From Actinomadura hallensis (GTDB lineage: Bacteria > Actinomycetota > Actinomycetes > Streptosporangiales > Streptosporangiaceae): a stretch of 64,000 bases of DNA. Positions 7,751-17,693 of the stretch are shown here, piece after piece; positions within the stretch are counted from its first letter, which is position 1, and every line of letters begins with the position of its first letter. The notes below the pieces were generated by a model that had not been told where the DNA came from, made no database searches, and worked only from the letters and a program-made list of their open reading frames with translations. The DNA lies in NCBI RefSeq assembly GCF_006716765.1, contig NZ_VFPO01000001.1, positions 1,240,001 to 1,304,000 on the forward strand. Direction: 5' to 3'. A program made the position numbers and the translations under genes.

Positions 7751-9364
7751 CTACTTCGCCGCGACCTCCGGGACCTTCGCCGGGGGCGCGACCTCCGGTG
7801 CGGCGGGCGCCTCGGCGTCGCGGGCGCCGCGCCGGAGGCGGCGTCCCCAGCCGGTGACCGTGCCGCGGACCTCCGGGGAGAACGCCATCCCGGCGGCGAG
7901 GGCCGCCAGCGGGACGGCGGGCAGCACGTACCGGTAGTCGAACTCGGCGGTGGCGGCCGGGGCCAGCAGCAGCCCCGTCGCGAGCGTCCACGGCAGCAGC
8001 GCCTGGCCGCCGAAACGGCGCCACAGCGGCACGAGCCCCGCCAGGCCTATCAGCAGGATCACGCCGACCATCGTCCCGCGCAGGTAGAAGACGTCCTGGT
8101 AGCCGCGGGCGACGCCGGCGAACGGCTCGACCACGCGGGTCTCGGCGTCGCCGCGCTCGTACGCGTGCGCCTCCGCGGACGCGATCGCGTTGCCGCCCAT
8201 GTGCCAGTCGGGCAGCGGCCTGCTGGGCGTCGTGCGGAACTCGTACTGGGAGTAGGTGGCCTCGTCGGGGAAGACCGTGCGCTCCCAGCGGAAGACCCGG
8301 AAGAAGTCGTGCGCGACGACCCGCAGGTAGTCGCCGGGCTGGGAGAGGATCGCGCGCTTGGCGAAGTCGTTGCTGAGCGCGTTGTTCTCGGGGCCGAAGC
8401 GCGTGCCGGTGTAGCGGTTCAGCGGGGACTGCGCGTTCCAGATGCCGTCCTGCGAGTTGGGCAGCCGGTTCGCCGGCTCCGTGCACAGCGGGTACTCGCG
8501 GACCGGCAGGCCCTTCATCCGGTGGCAGTCGGCGAACTTGTAGACCCGGGCGTACAGGAAGATCCCGTTGCTCTCGGTGATCGCGAACTTGCCGTGCTCG
8601 ACCTTGTACCAGCCCATGTAGGACACCACGGGCAGCAGGCACGCCGCCAGCGTGACGCCCATCAGCCTCCAGCCGGTGCGGCGGATCAGCATGTACACGA
8701 GCACGCCGAGGAGGACCGGCATCCCGACCGAGCGGGTCAGCCACGACAGCCCCACGAGCAGCCCGACCGCCGCCGCGACCTTCCAGGTCGGGCGGTCGTG
8801 CCACAGCAGCAGCGTGACCGCGCTCACCACCAGGAAGGCGAACATCGTGTCGGACAGCACGAGGTGCTCGAGCTGCAGCTGGTAGGCGTCCAGCAGGACC
8901 GGCGCTGCGGCGAGCGCGGCGCCCCAGCCCGGCAGGCGGAACCGGCGGCGCAGCAACGCGTAGATCATCACGCCCATGGCCAGGCCCATGAGGTGCTGGA
9001 CGGCGGCGACGAGCGCGAAGCTGTGGAACGGCTTGAGCAGCAGGAGCAGGAACGCGTAGCCGTTGGGGCGCAGGGGGTGCGGGTACGGATCGGTCGCGAC
9101 GTGCAGGTAGTCGAAGCTGTCGTTGAAGTACATCACCGGCTGGTAGCCGAGCATCGCCACGACCCGGAGCAGGGCCGCCGTGGCAATGATCACACTGAAC
9201 GCCGGGTGGCGGCGCGCCAGCGTCCACAGCCCCCGGGCGCGGCGCGAACCGGACTTCAGACCGGTACGCGCGGTGGTTTCCGGTCCGTCCGGAACTCCGG
9301 CGTCCGATTCTTTCGCGGACGCCTTCCCGCCGGGCGTGTCGCGCCGGAGCGTGGTCTTCGTCAT
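7751..9364 (-). CDS. Large membrane protein, GT-C glycosyltransferase-like
   Basis: About 537 residues. A short charged cytoplasmic segment leads into a first helix (HPAFSVIIATAALLRVVAML) and an extracytoplasmic loop with acidic residues (NDSFDYLH), then roughly ten further hydrophobic helices and a soluble loop near residues 270-390. The fold and acidic first loop resemble lipid-linked-sugar GT-C transferases (ArnT/PMT_2 type); the donor and acceptor are unknown. I start at the ATG at 9364. The frame stays open to 9640, but that extension is a low-complexity Gly/Ala/Arg stretch without a convincing ribosome site. It is divergent from the GT2 gene at 9793 and converges on the zinc-ribbon gene with a 7-nt gap. 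Confidence 0.78.
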   Translation of the reverse strand: MTKTTLRRDTPGGKASAKESDAGVPDGPETTARTGLKSGSRRARGLWTLARRHPAFSVIIATAALLRVVAMLGYQPVMYFNDSFDYLHVATDPYPHPLRPNGYAFLLLLLKPFHSFALVAAVQHLMGLAMGVMIYALLRRRFRLPGWGAALAAAPVLLDAYQLQLEHLVLSDTMFAFLVVSAVTLLLWHDRPTWKVAAAVGLLVGLSWLTRSVGMPVLLGVLVYMLIRRTGWRLMGVTLAACLLPVVSYMGWYKVEHGKFAITESNGIFLYARVYKFADCHRMKGLPVREYPLCTEPANRLPNSQDGIWNAQSPLNRYTGTRFGPENNALSNDFAKRAILSQPGDYLRVVAHDFFRVFRWERTVFPDEATYSQYEFRTTPSRPLPDWHMGGNAIASAEAHAYERGDAETRVVEPFAGVARGYQDVFYLRGTMVGVILLIGLAGLVPLWRRFGGQALLPWTLATGLLLAPAATAEFDYRYVLPAVPLAALAAGMAFSPEVRGTVTGWGRRLRRGARDAEAPAAPEVAPPAKVPEVAAK

Positions 9365-9792
9365 CCCGGGCCCGCCCTCCGCGGAACCGTCCCCCGCGGC
9401 GTCGCCGCCTCGCGCGGAGCCGTCCCCCGCGACGCTCCTCGGCGCCGTGCCGAGCGCGGTGCCCTGCGGCGATTCGCCCCCCACTGCCGCACCTCCCCTG
9501 TGTCCGGCCCCCGGTCCGGTGGCACTGCGATCTCCGGCGCGCGTCACAGCCGACCCCGCCTTCCCGGGCCGCCGTGCCCGTATGCTTGTCGTCCTAGCCT
9601 GCCGCCCGCGGCCGTTGCGGTGAGGGTTTTTCGGTTGCAAGTGGGCAACACGATACGGGTGCTCTTGACGAGAGCGGCCATCATTACCCGTCCCCGGCAG
9701 GCATCATGAACTGACGACGGGCCGCACCGCGGAACAGAAAAGATTAGTGGAAAACACCGCAGACGGTCACCAGGGGTAACGAAGGAGATCGC
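9365..9792. other. Gene-free divergent region (or N-terminal extension of the minus-strand gene)
   Basis: This 428-bp gap separates the GT-C-like membrane protein from the GT2 gene. The minus-strand frame is open to 9640 and would add 92 Gly/Ala/Arg-rich residues if an upstream start were used. On the plus side, the stretch 9640-9790 is noticeably more AT-rich than its surroundings and ends with the AAGGAG ribosome site at 9782-9787, so the promoter of the GT2 gene is probably here. I see no repeats or RNA genes. Confidence 0.4.
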
Positions 9793-11124
9793 GTGGAACT
9801 CTCCGTAGTGATGCCATGCCTGAACGAGGCCGAGACGGTCGCGACCTGCGTCCGCAAGACGATCGGCTTCTTCGAGGAGAACGGCATCGACGGCGAGGTG
9901 GTCGTCGCCGACAACGGCAGCACCGACGGCAGCCAGCAGCTCGCCCGCGAGGCCGGGGCGCGGGTCGTGCCGGTGATCGACAAGGGGTACGGCAACGCGC
10001 TGATGGGCGGGATCGCCGCCGCGCGCGGCAAGTACGTCGCCATGGGAGACGCCGACGACTCCTACGACTTCACGACCCTCGGGCCGTTCCTCGACGAGCT
10101 GCGCGACGGCGCCGACCTCGTCATGGGCAACCGCTTCAAGGGGGGCATCGCCGACGGCGCCATGCCGCCGCTGCACCGCTACCTCGGCAACCCGGTGCTC
10201 AGCTACATCGGCCGGCTGTTCTTCCGCAGCAAGATCGGCGACTTCCACTGCGGGCTGCGCGCCTTCAACAAGGAGTCGATCATGCGGCTCGGGCTGCAGA
10301 CCGGCGGCATGGAGTTCGCCAGCGAGATGGTCGTCAAGGCGACCCTGCAGGGCTACGACATCCGCGAGGTGCCGACGACGCTGTCGCCGGACGGCCGCAG
10401 CCGGGCCCCGCACCTGAACACCTGGCGCGACGGATGGCGGCATCTGCGCTTCCTCCTGCTCTACAGCCCTCGTTGGCTCTTCCTCATCCCCGGTCTTGTA
10501 TTCATGACGCTCGGACTGGTCGCCGGGATCGCGCTGTCGACCGGGCCGGTCACGGTCGGGGAGGTCGCCTTCGACGTCGACACCCTCGTCGGCGCCGGAG
10601 CCGCGCTGGTCATCGGCTTCCAGGCGGTGCTGTTCGCGCTGCTGACGAAGGTGTACGCGATGCAGGAGGGGTTCCTGCCGCACGACGCCCGCGTCCAGCG
10701 GATCATCGACTGGTGGAGCCTGGAACGCGGCCTGCTGCTCGGCGGGCTGCTCGCGGCCGCCGGACTGACCGGCCTGGTCGCGTCGCTGATGCACTGGCAG
10801 GTCAACAGCTTCGGCGAGCTCGACCCGCGGCACTCGCTGCGCATGGTCGTCCCCGCCGCGACCGCGTTCGTGATGAGCTTCCAGGCCATCTTCGCCTCGC
10901 TGTTCGTCAGCATCCTCGGCATCCGCCGCCGCCAGCACCCGCCGCTCACCGACCCGGCCGCCGAGGCCGAGGGCGTCGTGGACGCCGCGGTCCGCAAGGT
11001 CGCCAAGGGCGAGACGGAGGACGCTTCCGCCGAGCACGCCGACGAGAACGGCTCCGGAACCGGCGGGGAGCACGGCAAGGTCACCGCGGGCAAGGCGGCC
11101 GCGAAGACGTCCGAGGACGGCTGA
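9793..11124 (+). CDS. GT2 glycosyltransferase, polyprenyl-phosphate sugar synthase type
   Basis: A 443-residue family 2 glycosyltransferase with an N-terminal cytosolic GT-A domain (about 1-230): the nucleotide-binding start LSVVMPCLNEAETV, an ADNGSTDGS segment near 39-47 and the metal-binding DADD near 86-89. Four hydrophobic helices follow, then a charged, Lys/Glu/Ala-rich tail. This architecture matches enzymes that load glucose or mannose onto polyprenyl phosphate from a nucleotide sugar. It could supply the lipid-linked donor used by the GT-C proteins on either side. The GTG at 9793 has a clear AAGGAG ribosome site five bases upstream. Sugar specificity cannot be decided. Confidence 0.87.
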   Translation: MELSVVMPCLNEAETVATCVRKTIGFFEENGIDGEVVVADNGSTDGSQQLAREAGARVVPVIDKGYGNALMGGIAAARGKYVAMGDADDSYDFTTLGPFLDELRDGADLVMGNRFKGGIADGAMPPLHRYLGNPVLSYIGRLFFRSKIGDFHCGLRAFNKESIMRLGLQTGGMEFASEMVVKATLQGYDIREVPTTLSPDGRSRAPHLNTWRDGWRHLRFLLLYSPRWLFLIPGLVFMTLGLVAGIALSTGPVTVGEVAFDVDTLVGAGAALVIGFQAVLFALLTKVYAMQEGFLPHDARVQRIIDWWSLERGLLLGGLLAAAGLTGLVASLMHWQVNSFGELDPRHSLRMVVPAATAFVMSFQAIFASLFVSILGIRRRQHPPLTDPAAEAEGVVDAAVRKVAKGETEDASAEHADENGSGTGGEHGKVTAGKAAAKTSEDG

Positions 11125-11274
11125 CAGGGCCCCGAGCCGCGGACGAACGGCGACCGGCGCCGTCCGCGAACCCGTGAACCGGCCGAACGTCACGCGATCG
11201 GGGCCCGGCGCCCCGCCCGCCCTGTGACAGGCTTGACCCGCGAGGATCTTCGTGCCCGGGGGAGCCGTACGTAG

Positions 11275-13101
11275 ATGAGCACGCGAACACCGGCGGACGG
11301 CGCCTCCTCGTCCGCGGCCGTCACGCGCCCGCCGGTCGCGCCCCGCGGCGGGGACGCCGACCGCGCCCGGCCGGGCCGCCGCCGGTGGGCGCTGCTGTTC
11401 GGGCTCGGCTGGCTCGCGCAGGTCGCGGTGCGGCTCTGGCTCGGCGCCGAGCAGACGGTGCCGGTGGCGACCCCCGACGAGTCCGGCTACCTGTTCGCCG
11501 CCCGCGTCCTGACCGGCGGCCCCGACGCCGACATGTCCTTCGGGACCGTCTACCGGGGCGGGTACCCGCTGCTGCTCCTGCCCGCGCTGCTGCTGGGCGA
11601 CGACCCGGTCGGGGTGTACCGCGGCGCCCTCCTCACCAACGCGCTGGTCAGCGCGGCGATGCTGCCGCTGGCCTACCTGCTGCTGCGCCGGCTCGGGGTC
11701 CGCCGCCGCTGGTCGTACGTGTTCGCGCACGTCACGGCGGTGCTGCCGTGCGTGCTCTTCTACTCCGAGTTCGTGCTGACCGACGCGATCCTCCCGGTGG
11801 TCCTGGCCGGCTGGCTGCTGCTCGTCCATACGTGGCTGAACGTCCCGCGGCTCACGGGAGGGCGCGCGCCGGGCCGAATGCACGCGGCGGGGGCGGGCGC
11901 CTCGCTGCTGGTCGCGTACGCCTACGCCTGCCATTCGCGCGGCGCGATCCTGCTGGTCGCGCACGCGATGCTGCTGCTGGCCGCGCCGGCGTGCCGGTGG
12001 CGGCGGTGGCGGGACGTCCTCCCGGCCGCCGTCGCGGGCGCGGCCGGGACGGCCGCCGGGGCGCTGCTGAACCGGTCGCTGCTGCCGCACATGTACCCTC
12101 ACGGGGACAACGACCTCGCCGGCAACGTCGTCCGGAGGCTCACCACCGGGGACGGGTGGGGCTGGATGCTGTCGCTCGGCACCGGCCAGGTCTGGTACCA
12201 GTCCGTCGCCACCGGCGGCGTCGCGGCGGTCGGTCTCGCCGCCGTCGCGTTCGCCGTGCTGCGCCCGTCGGCCGCGTCCGCCGTGCCCGGCACCGCCGGG
12301 CGGACCCGGGCGCTCGCCCTCGCCGTCCTCGTGGTCGTGGCGGGCATCGCGTTCGCGACGTCCGCGGCGCTGCCGGTCGAGTACCGCATCGGCAACTACG
12401 TCTACGGCCGCTACCTCGCCTGCGTCACCCCGGTGCTGTTCGCGGTCGGCGTCGCGGTGCTGCTGCGCGCGCCGCAGCGGGCCCTGCTGGGGGCGGTGGC
12501 CGCCGCGGCCTCCCTGACCGTCGCCGCCGCGTGCGTCGTCCAGTGGTACGCGGGCGACCTGCTCAGCCGCTACACGTACACGGCCTACGACTTCCCCGAG
12601 ACGGCGTTCCTCACCTGGGACTGGACGGCGTTCCACCTGTGGCACGCCACCCTGGCCGGCCTGGTGCTCCTCCTCGCGGCGGTCGTGTTCGCGCGGCCGC
12701 GGCGGCACGGCCCGCCGGTGCTCGCCGCCGTCCTCGCGGTCGTCGCGGTCGGCATGAGCGTCACCGCCACCGACCGCATCGCCCGCCCGCTGGTGCGCGA
12801 CGCGACCGCCCACACCGACCTCAGGAAGAGCATCGACCTGCGCGAGAAGCGCTCCATAGCCGTCGACTGGAACGTGCCGTGGCCGATCCGGCTGTCGCAC
12901 TACTACTGGGCCTGGTGGAGCGAGGCCAGCGTCTTCGACTCCCGGTGGACGCCGCCTCCGCAGAGCGCCGACGTCATCGTCCTGTCGTGGCCGGAGAACG
13001 TTCCCGCCGCGGCGTCCTGGCCGCACGGCGCCCCGCCCGGCTGGCACGTGGTCGACAGCCGCCGCACCCTGACCGGCGACTGGGCCGCCTGGACGCGCTA
13101 G
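11275..13101 (+). CDS. Large membrane protein, GT-C glycosyltransferase-like
   Basis: A 608-residue polytopic membrane protein. After about 40 residues of Pro/Arg-rich cytoplasmic leader comes a first helix (WALLFGLGWLAQVAVRLWL), then an extracytoplasmic loop with acidic residues (TPDESGYLFAARVL), many more helices and a soluble C-terminal domain of about 110 residues rich in Trp and Pro. The acidic first loop (PDES) is what GT-C enzymes use for catalysis or metal binding. It lies 150 bp after the GT2 gene in the same direction and converges on another GT-C-like gene. Its role is probably sugar transfer from a lipid carrier; the acceptor is unknown. I do not recognise an experimentally defined family. 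Confidence 0.75.
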   Translation: MSTRTPADGASSSAAVTRPPVAPRGGDADRARPGRRRWALLFGLGWLAQVAVRLWLGAEQTVPVATPDESGYLFAARVLTGGPDADMSFGTVYRGGYPLLLLPALLLGDDPVGVYRGALLTNALVSAAMLPLAYLLLRRLGVRRRWSYVFAHVTAVLPCVLFYSEFVLTDAILPVVLAGWLLLVHTWLNVPRLTGGRAPGRMHAAGAGASLLVAYAYACHSRGAILLVAHAMLLLAAPACRWRRWRDVLPAAVAGAAGTAAGALLNRSLLPHMYPHGDNDLAGNVVRRLTTGDGWGWMLSLGTGQVWYQSVATGGVAAVGLAAVAFAVLRPSAASAVPGTAGRTRALALAVLVVVAGIAFATSAALPVEYRIGNYVYGRYLACVTPVLFAVGVAVLLRAPQRALLGAVAAAASLTVAAACVVQWYAGDLLSRYTYTAYDFPETAFLTWDWTAFHLWHATLAGLVLLLAAVVFARPRRHGPPVLAAVLAVVAVGMSVTATDRIARPLVRDATAHTDLRKSIDLREKRSIAVDWNVPWPIRLSHYYWAWWSEASVFDSRWTPPPQSADVIVLSWPENVPAAASWPHGAPPGWHVVDSRRTLTGDWAAWTR

Positions 13102-13157
13102 CTGCCCGGTCCTCCCGGCCCCGGCGGCCTTCGCTCAGCGGTCCCGCCCCCGGACGG

Positions 13158-14795
13158 TCAGCCCTCGGTGCCGGGAGGCGGGTTGTCCCAGATCTGGAGG
13201 GTGCCGTCGGAGGAGCTCCACCTGAGCGTCCAGCCCTCGGCGGGGGAGGGGCGCCAGCCGGACGCGATCTGCGACTCCATGCCGCGCCACCGCGTGTAGA
13301 GCATCGGGCCCTCCTTCGCGTTGGTCGGCACCTTCGGCAGATAGTGGGGGAAGTCGCGGATCTCGCCGCGCCACAGCGGCTCGCCCCACTTGTCCCGGGT
13401 GTAGAACGTGAGGGTCTGCGCGAGCCGCCGGTCGGCGCAGATCAGCGTGAGCCCGGGGTCGTCGGCGAGGTGAACGCGCAGCTCGTTCCACGCCTTGTCG
13501 CGCGGCAGATCCGGGACGGCGCGCACGGCCGCGACCGTGTACGCCCCGCCCAGCACCACCGCCGCGGCGGCGAGCACCGCCCTGCCCGCCGCCCGCGAGC
13601 GCGGCCGGAGCCGGGACGGCAGCATCCGGAACATCAGGGTCAGCGACCCGAACCCGCCCGCGAGCAGCGCGGGAAGCACCGCGAACCAGTAGCGCTGCAG
13701 CCACGCCCGCAGCTTGATGTCGTTCGGGTCGAGGACGCCGGAGAACAGCGTCAGCGGCACGGCGAGCGCGAAGAACCACACCAGGACCAGCGCCAGCCGC
13801 CGGTCCCGGGTGACGGCCCAGCCGACGATCGTGAGCGCCAGCGCGACCGTGAAGACGGCGCCGAGCGCGTGCCAGTCGTGCATCGCGCGGGGGAACGACC
13901 TGAGCGCCAGCTCCCGTGTCACGTAGTCGCGCGACTGCCCGCCGTGCGTGGCGGCCGAGACCAGCCCGGCGAGGGGCGTCCCCCACACCAGCTGGTTGTG
14001 GATCAGGTTGAACGCGAGGATCGCGAGCATCGGCGCGCCGACCGTGACGTTGCGGCGCCACGGGATCCGCAGCAGCGCCAGGTACACCGGGATGGCGAGG
14101 AACAGGAACGCGAGGAACTCCCGGACCAGGAACGAGGCCCCGAGGAACGCCCCGGCGGCCAGCAGCATGCGGGTCTGCGCCCGCCCCGTGCGGCGGCTCG
14201 CGACGACCAGGCCCGCCATCCCGGTCGCGAACAGCCCCGCGCCCGGCATGTCCGGCAGCACCACCCCGGTCGACCAGGTGATCTCGTGGCCGAACGGGTT
14301 CGTCATCGTGAAGAACGGGTGGACGAGCAGGACCGCCGCCGACGCGACCCCCGCGACGTCCCCGAACAGCGACCGCACGACCAGGTACGTCCCGACGAAG
14401 AACGCGCAGCCGCCGGCCGCCGCGACGACGAAGTAGGCGACCTGGCCCGGCCCGAAGACCTCCTGGGCGAGCCGCGTCGGCAGCACCAGGCCGATCCGGG
14501 TGACCTGGTGCGGGACCTCCGTGAACGGCCACCTCGTGAGCGGGATGTCGGGCCATGAGGCGGCCGCGGTCCACACGTAGTAGGGGTCGAAGTACAGCGG
14601 CGGCGTCATCAGCGTCCACTGCACCGCGACCGCGGCCGCCGCGACCAGCAGCGACAGCCACACCACCCGCCGGGTACGCCGCAGCCGGGACGCCGCGCGC
14701 GCGGCGGCGGCACGGCCCCTGCCGTCCCGCCCGGAGTCCTGCGGCGTCTCCGGCGCCTGCTCGACGCCCTGCTCGTCGGCCGTGGTGTGGGCCAT
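13158..14795 (-). CDS. Large membrane protein, GT-C glycosyltransferase-like
   Basis: About 545 residues with a charged N-terminal tail, a first helix (VVWLSLLVAAAAVAVQWTLM), an extracytoplasmic loop with YFDPYYVW, about ten more helices and a soluble C-terminal region with several Trp residues. It looks like a third GT-C-type protein in this block. I start at the ATG at 14795 (MAHTTADEQ), which has AGAAGG upstream on the minus strand; a GTG at 14840 would add 15 residues but has no ribosome site. It converges on the 11275 gene (56-nt gap) and is divergent from metG. Function by analogy only. Confidence 0.75.
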   Translation of the reverse strand: MAHTTADEQGVEQAPETPQDSGRDGRGRAAAARAASRLRRTRRVVWLSLLVAAAAVAVQWTLMTPPLYFDPYYVWTAAASWPDIPLTRWPFTEVPHQVTRIGLVLPTRLAQEVFGPGQVAYFVVAAAGGCAFFVGTYLVVRSLFGDVAGVASAAVLLVHPFFTMTNPFGHEITWSTGVVLPDMPGAGLFATGMAGLVVASRRTGRAQTRMLLAAGAFLGASFLVREFLAFLFLAIPVYLALLRIPWRRNVTVGAPMLAILAFNLIHNQLVWGTPLAGLVSAATHGGQSRDYVTRELALRSFPRAMHDWHALGAVFTVALALTIVGWAVTRDRRLALVLVWFFALAVPLTLFSGVLDPNDIKLRAWLQRYWFAVLPALLAGGFGSLTLMFRMLPSRLRPRSRAAGRAVLAAAAVVLGGAYTVAAVRAVPDLPRDKAWNELRVHLADDPGLTLICADRRLAQTLTFYTRDKWGEPLWRGEIRDFPHYLPKVPTNAKEGPMLYTRWRGMESQIASGWRPSPAEGWTLRWSSSDGTLQIWDNPPPGTEG

Positions 14796-14963
14796 GCCTG
14801 GTTCGCCTTCTAGGAGCCTGTTGTCACGGGCTGCGTTCACGGGGCTGCGTTCACGGGCCGGTGTCCTCGGACACGGCCCTCACGGAAGGGCGCCCCGCCC
14901 GCCGGAACGCCGGACCAGGCTACTCGCGCACATCGGGCCCGTGTCGCGACTACCCTTGATTGC

Positions 14964-16766
14964 ATGTCCTCGTCAGGCCGTCACATCTTGACCGCGCCCG
15001 CATGGCCTTACGCCAACGGGCCCCGCCACATCGGGCACGTCTCCGGATTCGCGCTGCCCGCCGACATGTTCGCGCGCTACCAGCGAATGGCGGGCAACAA
15101 GGTTCTGATGGTGAGCGGCACCGACGAGCATGGGACGCCGATCCAGGTCCAGGCCGACAAGGAAGGCCTGTCCGCCCGGGAGCTCGCCGACCGCTACAAC
15201 GCCATCATCGCCCAGGACCTGCACGACCTCGGCATGTCCTACGACCTGTTCACCCGGACGACCACCCGCAACCACTACGAGGTCGTCCAGGAGATCTTCA
15301 AGGGCCTGTACGACAACGGCTACATCTTCCCGCAGAAGACGATGGGCGCGATCTCGCCGTCCACCGGCCGCACGCTGCCCGACCGCTACATCGAGGGCAC
15401 CTGCCCGATCTGCGGGTACGACGGCGCGCGCGGCGACCAGTGCGACAACTGCGGCAACCAGCTCGACCCCGTCGACCTGATCAACCCGGTGTCGCGGATC
15501 AACGGGGAGAAGCCGAAGTTCGTCGAGACCGAGCACTTCATGCTCGACCTGCCCGCGTTCACCGAGGCCCTCGGCCGCTACCTGCGCGCCAAGCAGAGCG
15601 GTTCGCTGGCGTGGCGGCCGAACGTGCTGAAGTTCGCGCTGAACCTGCTGGACGACCTGCAGCCCCGCGCGATCAGCCGCGACCTCGACTGGGGCGTGCC
15701 GATCCCGCTGGAGGGCTGGCGCGACAACCCCGCCAAGAAGCTGTACGTGTGGTTCGACGCGGTCGTCGGCTACTTCTCCGCGTCCATCGAGTGGGCGCGG
15801 CGCTCCGGCGACCCGGAGGCGTGGCGCGCCTGGTGGCAGGACCCCGACGCCCTGTCCTACTACTTCATGGGCAAGGACAACATCGTCTTCCACGCCGAGA
15901 TCTGGCCGGCGATGCTGCTCGGCTACAGCGGCAAGGGCGACCGCGGCGGGAAGCCCGGCTCGCTCGGCGAGCTGAACCTCCCGACGGAGGTCGTGTCGTC
16001 GGAGTTCCTGACGATGGAGGGCAAGAAGTTCTCCTCGTCCCGCCAGGTCGTCATCTACGTGCAGGACTTCCTCGCCCGCTACGACGTGGACGCGCTGCGC
16101 TACTACGTCGCCGTCGCCGGGCCCGAGACCCACGACACCGACTTCACGTGGGCGGAGTTCGTCCGCCGCAACAACGACGAGCTGGTCGCCGCGTGGGGCA
16201 ACCTCGTGAACCGCTCGGTGAACATGGCGGCGAAGAACTTCGGCGCGATCCCGGAGCCGGGCGACCTCACCGACGCCGACCGCGCGCTGATGGAGCGCAG
16301 CCGCAACGCGTTCCGGACGGTCGGCGCGGAACTCGAGCGGTCCCGGTTCAAGAGCGCGATCACCGAGGCGCTGGAGGTGGTCCGCGAGGCCAACCGCTAC
16401 CTGTCGGACCAGGCGCCGTGGAAGCTGAAGGACGACCCGGCGCGCGTCCAGTCGATCCTGCACACCGCGCTGCAGGTCGTCGACGACGCCAAGTCGCTGC
16501 TGACGCCGTTCCTGCCGAACTCCTCCCAGAAGGTCTACGAGATGCTCGGCGGCCGGGGCGTGTGGAGCGGCATGCCGGAGATCAAGACCGTCTCGGAGGA
16601 GGGCGGCCCCGACTACCGCGTCCTGACCGGCGACTACGCGACCGAGGCGCGCTGGGAGTCCACGCCGATCAAGCCGGGCGTGCCGCTGACCAAGCCGACC
16701 CCGCTGTTCAAGAAGCTGGACTCGTCCGTCGTCGACGAGGAGCTCGCCCGGCTGGAGAACGAGTGA
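14964..16766 (+). CDS. metG: Methionyl-tRNA synthetase
   Basis: Charges tRNA-Met and initiator tRNA with methionine in the cytoplasm. The 600-residue class I synthetase has the HIGH-type signature HIGHVSG near residue 21, a zinc knuckle CPICG...CDNCG near residues 145-165 and a KMSKS-type loop KKFSSS near residue 354. It has no C-terminal tRNA-binding (EMAP) domain, as is common for actinobacterial forms. The ATG at 14964 gives the expected short N-terminus. The stop overlaps the tatD start by GTGA, a translationally coupled pair conserved in actinobacteria. Confidence 0.97.
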   Translation: MSSSGRHILTAPAWPYANGPRHIGHVSGFALPADMFARYQRMAGNKVLMVSGTDEHGTPIQVQADKEGLSARELADRYNAIIAQDLHDLGMSYDLFTRTTTRNHYEVVQEIFKGLYDNGYIFPQKTMGAISPSTGRTLPDRYIEGTCPICGYDGARGDQCDNCGNQLDPVDLINPVSRINGEKPKFVETEHFMLDLPAFTEALGRYLRAKQSGSLAWRPNVLKFALNLLDDLQPRAISRDLDWGVPIPLEGWRDNPAKKLYVWFDAVVGYFSASIEWARRSGDPEAWRAWWQDPDALSYYFMGKDNIVFHAEIWPAMLLGYSGKGDRGGKPGSLGELNLPTEVVSSEFLTMEGKKFSSSRQVVIYVQDFLARYDVDALRYYVAVAGPETHDTDFTWAEFVRRNNDELVAAWGNLVNRSVNMAAKNFGAIPEPGDLTDADRALMERSRNAFRTVGAELERSRFKSAITEALEVVREANRYLSDQAPWKLKDDPARVQSILHTALQVVDDAKSLLTPFLPNSSQKVYEMLGGRGVWSGMPEIKTVSEEGGPDYRVLTGDYATEARWESTPIKPGVPLTKPTPLFKKLDSSVVDEELARLENE

Positions 16767-17587
16767 CGCCCGCCGGGGACGGGCAGCGCGCGCGTTCGTT
16801 CCCGCCGCTCCCGGAACGCCTTCCGGTCGACGTGCTCGACAGCCACTGCCACCTCGACATCGTCGACACGCCCGTGAATGAGCAGCTCAAGTCGGCGAAG
16901 GCGGCGGGCGTCGCCCGGATCGTCACGATCGGGTGCGACCTGCCGTCGTCGCGGTTCGCGGTGGACGCCGCCGCCGAGTTCGACGACGTGTACGCGGCGG
17001 TGGCGATCCACCCGAACGAGACGACCGGGGTGTCCGACGCCGTCCTCGACGACGTCGAGCGGCTCGCCGCGCACCCGAAGGTCCGCGCGATCGGCGAGAC
17101 CGGCCTGGACTACTACCGCGACTGGGCGCCGAAGGACGACCAGCACCGCTCGTTCCGCGCCCACGTCGACATCGCCAAGCGCACCGGCAAGGCCCTGGTC
17201 ATCCACGACCGCGACGCCCACGACGACGTCCTCCGCGTCCTGGAGGAGGTGGGCGCGCCGGAGAAGGTCGTCTTCCACTGCTTCTCCGGCGACGCGCGCA
17301 TGGCGGAGATCTGCGCCGAACGCGGGTACGTGATGAGCTTCGCGGGGAACGTCACGTTCAAGAACGCGGAGCGGCTCCGCGAGGCGCTGAAGGTGGCGCC
17401 GCTCGACCTGCTGCTGGTGGAGACCGACGCGCCGTTCCTCACACCGATCCCGCACCGGGGCAAGCCGAACGCCTCGTACCTGATCCCGTACACGGTCCGG
17501 GCCATGGCGGAGTACAAGGGCGTGGGCCTGGCCGAGCTGTGCACCGCGATCGCCGCGAACGGGGAGCGGGTCTTCGGCCCCTGGTGA
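16763..17587 (+). CDS. tatD: TatD-family metal-dependent hydrolase / DNase
   Basis: A 274-residue TIM-barrel hydrolase of the TatD family, cytoplasmic 3'-5' exonucleases implicated in DNA repair. The metal ligands are visible in order: [30 protein letters not shown] and ETDAPFL. The GTG start at 16763 overlaps the metG stop by four bases, and about 20 residues precede the first ligand motif. Position between metG and an rpf gene matches the conserved actinobacterial order (Rv1007c-Rv1009). A role in Tat secretion, suggested by the name, is not expected. Confidence 0.95.
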   Translation: MTPAGDGQRARSFPPLPERLPVDVLDSHCHLDIVDTPVNEQLKSAKAAGVARIVTIGCDLPSSRFAVDAAAEFDDVYAAVAIHPNETTGVSDAVLDDVERLAAHPKVRAIGETGLDYYRDWAPKDDQHRSFRAHVDIAKRTGKALVIHDRDAHDDVLRVLEEVGAPEKVVFHCFSGDARMAEICAERGYVMSFAGNVTFKNAERLREALKVAPLDLLLVETDAPFLTPIPHRGKPNASYLIPYTVRAMAEYKGVGLAELCTAIAANGERVFGPW

Positions 17588-17693
17588 GCCGCGGCCGTCG
17601 AGCGGCGCGGCCTGTGTGCGGTGCGACAGGGTGGGCCGCCGCCAGACGCGTGAGCGCGGCGCGGTAGGAGCGCGGTCCGCGGCGGTCTGCCGG

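Noticed and set aside
9365..9640. N-terminal extension of the minus-strand GT-C-like protein to 9640.
   Set aside because: The added residues are low-complexity with no ribosome site; kept only as an alternative start.
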